From the NCBI GenBank assembly GCA_937902455.1, contig CALELI010000176.1, positions 1 to 15,487 of the forward strand: 15,487 bases of DNA. Direction: 5' to 3'. This DNA comes from an uncultured Prevotellaceae bacterium (lineage in GTDB: Bacteria > Bacteroidota > Bacteroidia > Bacteroidales > Bacteroidaceae). The notes beneath the pieces are model-generated. The model did not search any database. It saw nothing but the letters and a program-made list of their open reading frames with translations, and had not been told where the DNA came from. The position numbers and the translations under genes were made by a program. This document shows, piece after piece, positions 1-5,033 of the stretch (the stretch's first letter is position 1; each line of letters starts with the position of its first letter).

Positions 1-80
1 ACGAGTTGCTGTTAATTTCGGATTTCGGATTTCGGATTTCGGATTTAGAATTATGAATTATGAATTATGAATTATGAATT
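1..80 (+). repeat. Composite heptamer-repeat leader before the nuclease gene
   Basis: The stretch opens with ACGAGTTGCTGTTAATTTC, continues with GGATTTC units repeated every 7 bp, and ends in ATGAATT units (ATGs at 53, 60, 67 and 74). Only the last ATG opens the long frame; the earlier ones stop within a few codons. The same ordered modules recur at 3497-3546 and begin again at 15468. No Shine-Dalgarno sequence is seen. The left end of the repeat lies outside the window. Confidence 0.85.
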
Positions 81-3000
81 ATTATAACACCCCTTTCCTT
101 CAACTCGTCATACAAGACCTTTACAAGCGTCTGCAGGGCAATCTGCAAGACCTGACCATCATATTTCCAAACAAGCGTGCCGGTCTGTTCGCCAACCAGT
201 ACCTGTCCGAACTCACCGACAAGCCCCTCTGGGCACCACGCTACACCACCATCAGCGAGTTCTTCTCCTCACTGTCCGACAAGAAAGTCCCCGACACCAT
301 ACTCCTCGTCGCATACCTCTACAAGGCATACCTCGCAACTCTAAACTCTAAACCCTACACTCTAAACTCTAAACCCTCATCCTCTTTCGACACCTTCTAT
401 GGCTGGGGGGAGATACTCCTCAACGACTTTCAGGACATCGACAACAACCTCGTCGACGCCCGGCAACTCTTCAGCAACATCTCAGCCCTCGAGACCCTCA
501 GCAGTCTCGACTATCTTGACCCAGAGCAGATCAAGGCAATCCGCACCTACTTCACCGACTTCGACCCCGACGACAAGAACCAGCTCCGTCAGCGATTTGC
601 AGAGATGTGGAACTCCATGAACGACATCTACACCCGTTTCCGCAACGACCTCGCTTCCGACGGCCTGGCATACGAAGCCATGCTCAAGCGCGAAGTAATA
701 GAAAACCTGGACCCCAATCACTCTTCACTCTTCACTCTTCACTCTTCACTCTGGCAAAGCCAGTCCTACGCCATCGTCGGGTTCAACGTCCTCAACGAGA
801 CAGAGAAGCAACTGTTCCAGTACCTCAAGACCAATGCCGACACCTATTTCTACTGGGACTACGATCCCCGTTTCATCCACGACGAGGCAGCAAGATTCAT
901 AGAAGAGAACATACGACTCTTCCCCAACGCCCTCACAGACCCCATTGACCCCTCTAAATCTCCCCTTTTAAGGGGAGACTTCCCGTCCACAGGCCAAGGT
1001 TCTTGTTCCTCCCCTCAAGAGGGGAGGTTAGGTAGGGTCCTCCGCAGGCCGAACATAGAGATAGTCGGAGCCTCCACCGACTCCGCACAAAGCAGTTTCG
1101 CCAACCAATGGCTCAAGCAACACATACAATCTCCTCTCAACACCAACGCCATAGTACTCGCCGACGAGAACATGCTCCAGACCGTACTCCACACCCTGCC
1201 CGAGTGCCCCCTCAACATCACCATGGGCTACCCGCTGCGTCAGACCCCGATAGCCAGTTTCATCCAGGCACTCATCGACCTCCAGACACGCGGATTCTCC
1301 CGCAAAGGCGACGGCACCATGTTCCACGCCTACGTCACCCCCGTACTCCGTCATCCCTACACCCTCCAGCTCGACCACAAGGAGTCAGCCAGGATATTCA
1401 AGTACATGCGAGAGCACAACACCACCTATGTCCGTCCATCCCTCTTCGCCTCATCCACCCTCCTCTCCAGGATTTTCACCCCAGTTCCCGAGTCCCAGAT
1501 ACTCCCATACCTCATCGACCTCATCAAGCAAGCCGGCATAGCCAACAAACATGCCGACCCACTCACCATCGAGTCCATATTCACCGCCTACCAACTCCTC
1601 AACACCCTCAGGGACACCCTTGACCCCTCTAAATCTCCCCTTTCAAGGGGAGACTTCCAGACTACAGACCAAGATTCTTGTTCCTCCCCTTTTGAGGGGA
1701 GGTTAGGTAGGGTCTTCCTTTCCCTTCTCAACTCCAAGACCATTGCCTTCCACGGCGAGCCCGCAAACGGCCTGCAGGTCATGGGCATGCTCGAGACCCG
1801 CAACCTCGACTTCCGCAACCTCATCATCCTCTCAGCCAACGAAGGCATGTTGCCTAAGGCAAGCTACATGCCGTCGTTCATACCCTATTTCCTCAGAGAC
1901 GTCCACAGGCTGACAACCATAGAGAAGCAGACATCCCTCTATGCATACTATTTCTACCGCCTCCTCCAGCGAGCCGACAACGTAGCCCTCGTCTACAACA
2001 ACTACACCGAAGGCCTCAGGAAAGGCGAAATGTCCCGCTTCCTCCTCCAGCTCCAGCTCGACCCCATTGACCCCTCTAAATCTCCCCTTTTAAGGGGAGA
2101 CTTCCCGTCCACAGGCCAAGGTTCTTGTTCCTCCCCTCAAGAGGGGAGGTCAGGAGGGGTCCTTCTTCTAAACTCTAAACTAACCTACTCCCCCAACACC
2201 GCCATGACCCGCAAGGTCGAATACATGGAAAAGACCGAGGCAGGACTGGCAAGGATGCTCGACTCACTCCAGTACACCTTCAGTCCCTCAGCCCTGAAGA
2301 CCTACATCCAGTGTCCCCTCCAGTTCTACTTCAAGTACGTCGCCCGGCTCAGGGAACAGGACGAGATCAGCGACGACATCGAAGACTCCACCTTCGGCAC
2401 CATCATCCATGAAGTGATGAGAGAACTCTACGAGCCATACGTCGGCCGCGAGCTCACCTCCACCGTCCTTCAAGCCATGCACAAGAACGACACAGCCATC
2501 CGAGCACTCGTCGACAAGCAGTTCGCCATCAATGTCTTCCACGAAGACGGCACCGCCGCCGACCCCGCCACATGGGGCGGTTCAGCCATCCTCAACCGCG
2601 ACGTCATCATCCGCTACATCCACAGCCAGCTCCTCCACGACGCCGCCATAGCCCCCATCCACCTCATCGCCCTCGAAGCCGATGCCAAGACAGACCTTGG
2701 AATACTTCCAACTCTAAACTCTAAACTCTCAACTCTAAACTCAAATATATGCCTTGGCGGCCGCATCGACCGCATCGACACGATCACGGCCTACGGTCAG
2801 TCCGTCACCCGCATAGTCGACTACAAGACCTCCAGCCATCAGCAGACCCTAACCAGCATCGCCAACCTCTTCATCCCAACCACCAACTCCGACGACCACA
2901 TCTTCCAGACCTTCTGCTATGCCGAAATGCTCCTAAAACCCACAGACCACTCGACTCTCAACTCTAAACTCTCAACTCTAAACTCTCAACTAACCTACTC

Positions 3001-3298
3001 CCCTTCCCTCAACTACATCAAGCTCCTCGGCAAGCCCCACTACCAGTCCATCGTCACCCTCCCGTCCGAGCGGCGCGGAGGAGAGCGTCAGCCCGTCCTC
3101 GACTACAGAGAGCAGTGCCACGAAGAGTTCCATGCCCACCTCGTCGATCTCGTCACCGAGATCCTCGACACCCGGAAGCCCTTCACCCCCCTTCCCTTCG
3201 ACTTCGCTCAGGATAAGCGCATCAGCACAGGCCAGTCCAGCCCATGCCGTTTCTGCCCCTTCACCACCCTCTGCGGCAAGCCACAAAACGAAGCCTGA
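74..3298 (+). CDS. AddB-like PD-(D/E)XK nuclease family protein with repeat-encoded inserts
   Basis: This 1074-residue protein resembles the AddB-type subunit of bacterial double-strand-break resection enzymes, cytoplasmic proteins that act with a UvrD-type helicase-nuclease (AddA). The N-terminus carries the FPNKRAGLFANQYLS stretch typical of Bacteroidetes members. The C-terminal nuclease domain starts near SPSALKTYIQCPLQFYFKY (C747) and contains GRIDRID with D899 and VDYKTS with D916 and K918, the PD-(D/E)XK core. C1058, C1061 and C1067 (CRFCPFTTLC) with C747 fit the four-cysteine 4Fe-4S pattern of AddB nucleases. About 150 residues come from repeats: three 31-residue palindromic inserts (292-322, 517-547, 666-696) and 7-bp repeat tracts, so the core would be near 920 residues. 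The frame stays intact, with all nuclease motifs present, so the gene is probably functional. The start at 74 is the last ATG of the repeat leader. An addA partner, if adjacent, would lie outside the window. A promoter for the next gene begins four bases after the stop. Confidence 0.85.
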   Translation: MNYYNTPFLQLVIQDLYKRLQGNLQDLTIIFPNKRAGLFANQYLSELTDKPLWAPRYTTISEFFSSLSDKKVPDTILLVAYLYKAYLATLNSKPYTLNSKPSSSFDTFYGWGEILLNDFQDIDNNLVDARQLFSNISALETLSSLDYLDPEQIKAIRTYFTDFDPDDKNQLRQRFAEMWNSMNDIYTRFRNDLASDGLAYEAMLKREVIENLDPNHSSLFTLHSSLWQSQSYAIVGFNVLNETEKQLFQYLKTNADTYFYWDYDPRFIHDEAARFIEENIRLFPNALTDPIDPSKSPLLRGDFPSTGQGSCSSPQEGRLGRVLRRPNIEIVGASTDSAQSSFANQWLKQHIQSPLNTNAIVLADENMLQTVLHTLPECPLNITMGYPLRQTPIASFIQALIDLQTRGFSRKGDGTMFHAYVTPVLRHPYTLQLDHKESARIFKYMREHNTTYVRPSLFASSTLLSRIFTPVPESQILPYLIDLIKQAGIANKHADPLTIESIFTAYQLLNTLRDTLDPSKSPLSRGDFQTTDQDSCSSPFEGRLGRVFLSLLNSKTIAFHGEPANGLQVMGMLETRNLDFRNLIILSANEGMLPKASYMPSFIPYFLRDVHRLTTIEKQTSLYAYYFYRLLQRADNVALVYNNYTEGLRKGEMSRFLLQLQLDPIDPSKSPLLRGDFPSTGQGSCSSPQEGRSGGVLLLNSKLTYSPNTAMTRKVEYMEKTEAGLARMLDSLQYTFSPSALKTYIQCPLQFYFKYVARLREQDEISDDIEDSTFGTIIHEVMRELYEPYVGRELTSTVLQAMHKNDTAIRALVDKQFAINVFHEDGTAADPATWGGSAILNRDVIIRYIHSQLLHDAAIAPIHLIALEADAKTDLGILPTLNSKLSTLNSNICLGGRIDRIDTITAYGQSVTRIVDYKTSSHQQTLTSIANLFIPTTNSDDHIFQTFCYAEMLLKPTDHSTLNSKLSTLNSQLTYSPSLNYIKLLGKPHYQSIVTLPSERRGGERQPVLDYREQCHEEFHAHLVDLVTEILDTRKPFTPLPFDFAQDKRISTGQSSPCRFCPFTTLCGKPQNEA
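337..378 (+). repeat. In-frame 7-bp tandem repeat (AACTCTA type), six units
   Basis: Six consecutive units are AACTCTA, AACTCTA, AACCCTA, CACTCTA, AACTCTA and AACCCTC. The total is 42 bp, so the tract keeps frame, and it encodes the TLNSKPYTLNSKP region of the nuclease. A pure tract would place a TAA in every frame within 21 nt; the third unit reads CCC TAC where CTC TAA would fall. Confidence 0.9.
718..752 (+). repeat. In-frame 7-bp tandem repeat (TCACTCT), five perfect units
   Basis: Five identical TCACTCT units lie inside the nuclease gene and encode SSLFTLHSSL. This word has no stop in any phase on this strand. On the other strand it reads AGAGTGA, one base from the AGAATGA words of the intergenic leaders, so it looks like an inverted member of the same repeat class. 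Confidence 0.9.
947..1039 (+). repeat. 93-bp palindromic element, copy 1, in frame in the nuclease gene
   Basis: The element starts with GACCC and ends with GGGTC, with imperfect 19-bp terminal inverted repeats. It holds two hairpins: 959-978 (9-bp arms TCTCCCCTT and AAGGGGAGA, 2-nt loop) and 1008-1027 (arms CCTCCCCTC and GAGGGGAGG, 2-nt loop). It encodes 31 residues beginning DPSKSPLLRGDF. The other two forward frames contain stops early in the element. The nine bases just before it (GACCCCATT) are shared with copy 3. Confidence 0.92.
1622..1714 (+). repeat. 93-bp palindromic element, copy 2, in frame in the nuclease gene
   Basis: It has the same length, ends and reading frame as copy 1 but is the most diverged copy, encoding DPSKSPLSRGDFQTTDQDSC and then SSPFEGRLGRV. 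Hairpin 1 (1634-1653) keeps its 9-bp arms with loop TC. In hairpin 2 the arms CCTCCCCT and AGGGGAGG remain with a changed loop. The divergence suggests an older insertion than copies 1 and 3, or a separate source. Confidence 0.92.
2069..2161 (+). repeat. 93-bp palindromic element, copy 3, in frame in the nuclease gene
   Basis: This copy matches copy 1 except near the right end (GGTCAGGAGGGGTC instead of GGTTAGGTAGGGTC), where the better inverted repeat restores CCCCTC/GAGGGG pairing between the two ends. It encodes DPSKSPLLRGDF and then SCSSPQEGRSGGV in the same frame as copies 1 and 2. Short AACTCTA-type repeat remnants follow directly (2166-2183). Confidence 0.92.
2166..2183 (+). repeat. 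Short AACTCTA-type repeat remnant
   Basis: About two and a half 7-bp units (TTCTAAA, CTCTAAA, CTAA) abut the palindromic element. They are followed by CTAACCTACTCCCC, which also follows the tract at 2953-2994, so unit tracts and flank may have been copied together. Confidence 0.6.
2710..2744 (+). repeat. In-frame 7-bp tandem repeat (AACTCTA/AACTCTC), five units
   Basis: The units are AACTCTA, AACTCTA, AACTCTC, AACTCTA and AACTCAA. They encode TLNSKLSTLNS just before the GRIDRID nuclease motif. The C in the third unit turns a would-be TAA into TCA. Confidence 0.9.
2953..2994 (+). repeat. In-frame 7-bp tandem repeat (AACTCTA/AACTCTC), five to six units
   Basis: The units are GACTCTC, AACTCTA, AACTCTC, AACTCTA, AACTCTC and a diverged AACTAAC. 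They encode STLNSKLSTLNSQL between the nuclease core and the C-terminal cysteine cluster. As in the other tracts, the reading frame avoids TAA because the relevant unit ends in C. Confidence 0.88.
3196..3217 (+). repeat. Dispersed CTTCGA-GCTCAG-ATAA repeat word inside coding sequence
   Basis: CTTCGACTTCGCTCAGGATA encodes FDFAQDK near the end of the nuclease. A related word lies in reverse at 12615-12634 (TTATGCTGAGCCTATCGAAG), and part of it (TTATGCTGAG) is at 14447-14456. From general knowledge, CTTCGACAGGCTCAG-type words are widespread dispersed repeats in bacterial genomes; I have not searched. Confidence 0.55.
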
Positions 3299-3301
3299 AA
3301 A

Positions 3302-3332
3302 TTTGCCATTTCAGAAAAAATTCATAACTTTG
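3302..3332 (+). promoter_or_regulatory. Bacteroidetes-type promoter for the TlpA gene
   Basis: TTTG at 3302-3305 is followed by 19 bp and TAACTTTG at 3325-3332, a full match to the -33/-7 consensus of the Bacteroidetes primary sigma factor. Transcription should begin near 3336-3339, overlapping an ATG at 3337 that opens only a six-codon frame. The real coding start at 3544 lies about 205 nt downstream. Confidence 0.75.
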
Positions 3333-3345
3333 CAGCATGAACCAG

Positions 3346-3546
3346 AATGAAAAATGAAGAATGAAGAATGAAGAATGAAAAATGAATAATGAATAATGAA
3401 AAAAGCCAATGGCCAATGGCTAACGGCTAATGGCAAAATTTTGTTGTTAATTACGAATTACGAATTGTTGTTAACTCGGATTTCGGATTTCTGATTACGA
3501 GTTGCTGTTAATTTCGGATTTCGGATTTAGAATTATGAATTATATG
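3346..3546 (+). repeat. Heptamer-repeat mosaic leader of the TlpA gene
   Basis: Eight perfect 7-bp units of AATGAAA/AATGAAG/AATGAAT occupy 3346-3401. Four CAATGGC/TAACGGC/TAATGGC units follow at 3407-3434, then ATTACGA units, GGATTTC units and ATTATGA units up to the start codon. Every module has a 7-bp period. The part from 3497 repeats the modules at the left window edge. No protein-coding gene is supported here; the AATGAAA words create a chain of tiny frames with ATGA stop-start overlaps. Confidence 0.88.
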
Positions 3547-4899
3547 AATAATCAAACCAGAAAGATCGTCATGGCATCAGTGTGCATGGCAAGCACGATG
3601 TCAGTCAGTTTTGCTCAATTGACCGTGAAAGTCAGCCTCGCCTCCGCCGACACGGCAGGAATCCATGCGTTCATCTATCCGCTCGGGGTAGATACAAGTG
3701 ACGATACCCCTATGAAGAGAGAGACGGACGGCACCCTCACACAGACAGTCGCCTCCTCCGAGACCGGACTCTACAACATGGTGTTCGTGTCCGGAACCGC
3801 ACAGTATTCCATGCCCCTCTTCATCGACCCTGCAAGCCATGAGACCAGCAAGCTGGAAGTGAATCTCGACGGCACCTGCCCACATGTCACCAAATCGCCC
3901 AGTCAGCACGACAACGATGCCCTGGCAGAGTTCAACGACCTCTATTACCGTCAGAGCAAGGAGGTATGGACCAACGCATCGAAGATGACGGAGGACGATA
4001 TCCGCAACATGGTGAAAGCCTATGACGATGCTGCACGTAAAATCAGTGCCGACAACAACGTGAACAGCAATGTCAGGGAGTACATCAAGATATGGTCATA
4101 CCTGCAGGGAGTAGAAAGCGGAACAGTGTTCAACCGTCTCAACGACAAGAAAGTCATTCTCTTCGGAGAGGGTGATGCCCTGATGAAAGGCCCAAGTACA
4201 GTACTCGATTCTCCTATCGCCATCCTCCACCAGTCATCCGTCAACACAGCAGCCCAGGCTCTGCCGAAAGGTTCGCTGGAGACCCGTCTGCAGTACATCA
4301 ACGACAAGTACTCAACCCCAGCCATCCGCAAAGGCATACAGAGAATCGTACTCAACTCCTTCATCCGCAACTACGACTATACCAAAGGCTATCAGGAAGG
4401 ACTTGCTGCCATGAACTCCGCCAAAGAGAAATTCGGCATCGACGAGTCGTTCGTCAACAATTTCAAGGAAAGAGTGTCAGCCATTCCAGGTGCCAAGTTT
4501 CCTGACGTGGAACTCATTGACACTACAGGCAAGAAGGTAAGCATGGCGATGTTCAAGGGCAAGTATGTCTATGTTGACCTCTGGGCATCATGGTGCGTTC
4601 CGTGCTGCAAGCAGGTTCCATACCTTCAGGCACTGGAGAAAGAGTTGCAGAACAAGAACGTGGTGTTCGTAAGCATCTCCACCGATTCGTCCGAGGCACC
4701 CTGGAAAAAGAAGATGGAACAACTTGACATGCACGGCAATCAGTGGCTCAACCCCGACGGAAAGCTCTGCGACAAGCTCAACGTATCAGGAATTCCCCAC
4801 TTCCTCATCTACGACAAAGAGGGCAATCTCCACACCTACGACGCACAGCGTCCTTCATCGGGAGATGTCCTGAAGAACATATTAGAAGGGCTGAGATAA
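3544..4899 (+). CDS. Exported TlpA-family thioredoxin-like protein
   Basis: This 451-residue protein should act as a thiol-disulfide oxidoreductase in the periplasm or at the outer membrane. The start at 3544 (MNNQTRKIVMASVCMASTMS) gives a signal peptide ending SFA before Q; upstream starts at 3535 and a TTG at 3502 only add repeat-encoded residues. Residues about 25-310 form an N-terminal region I cannot assign. The C-terminal thioredoxin fold holds WCVPCC (C351 and C354, with an extra C355) and the cis-proline loop GIPHF (P418). The PGAKFPDVELIDTTGK stretch is the usual entry strand of TlpA/AhpC-TSA proteins. Related TlpA proteins often sit next to SusC/SusD loci in Bacteroidales. It has its own promoter at 3302-3332, and the next gene has a separate one, so it probably forms its own transcript. 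The substrate is unknown. Confidence 0.85.
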   Translation: MNNQTRKIVMASVCMASTMSVSFAQLTVKVSLASADTAGIHAFIYPLGVDTSDDTPMKRETDGTLTQTVASSETGLYNMVFVSGTAQYSMPLFIDPASHETSKLEVNLDGTCPHVTKSPSQHDNDALAEFNDLYYRQSKEVWTNASKMTEDDIRNMVKAYDDAARKISADNNVNSNVREYIKIWSYLQGVESGTVFNRLNDKKVILFGEGDALMKGPSTVLDSPIAILHQSSVNTAAQALPKGSLETRLQYINDKYSTPAIRKGIQRIVLNSFIRNYDYTKGYQEGLAAMNSAKEKFGIDESFVNNFKERVSAIPGAKFPDVELIDTTGKKVSMAMFKGKYVYVDLWASWCVPCCKQVPYLQALEKELQNKNVVFVSISTDSSEAPWKKKMEQLDMHGNQWLNPDGKLCDKLNVSGIPHFLIYDKEGNLHTYDAQRPSSGDVLKNILEGLR

Positions 4900-4949
4900 C
4901 AGTCAGTAGTGTATCGTTGAAAGGCAAAACCACATATTTATCACCAAAA

Positions 4950-4982
4950 TGTTGCATAAATACAGATTTATATGTAACTTTG
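4950..4982 (+). promoter_or_regulatory. Bacteroidetes-type promoter for the calycin-like gene
   Basis: TGTTG ending at 4954 (one base off the TTTG box), a 20-bp spacer and TAACTTTG at 4975-4982 match the -33/-7 arrangement. A start near 4987-4990 leaves a leader of about 45 nt, very A-rich with an A tract just before the ATG at 5034, a pattern linked to efficient initiation in Bacteroidetes. The rest of 4900-5033 shows nothing else. Confidence 0.65.
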
Positions 4983-5033
4983 CAAAGCAAATAATCAAAT
5001 TTAATATTTATTCATAAACAAAAAAAAATCAGT

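Noticed and set aside
947..2161. The three 93-bp repeats as a CRISPR array
   Set aside because: The copies are palindromic, 93 bp long, about 0.4-0.7 kb apart and inside an intact gene; no spacers or cas genes.
3061..3095. GC-rich SERRGGER segment of the nuclease as another inserted element
   Set aside because: It looks foreign in composition, but no second copy is in the window, so insertion cannot be supported.
3346..3434. Heptamer tracts as direct-repeat origin iterons or CRISPR-like units
   Set aside because: Units are 7 bp with no spacers, no replication gene is nearby, and they recur before many genes.
3502..3543. Upstream TTG start for the TlpA protein (adds MLLISDFGFRI)
   Set aside because: The added residues are translated repeat DNA and spoil the signal peptide; the ATG at 3544 is better.
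4900..4949. A terminator after the TlpA gene
   Set aside because: No stem followed by a T tract is visible.
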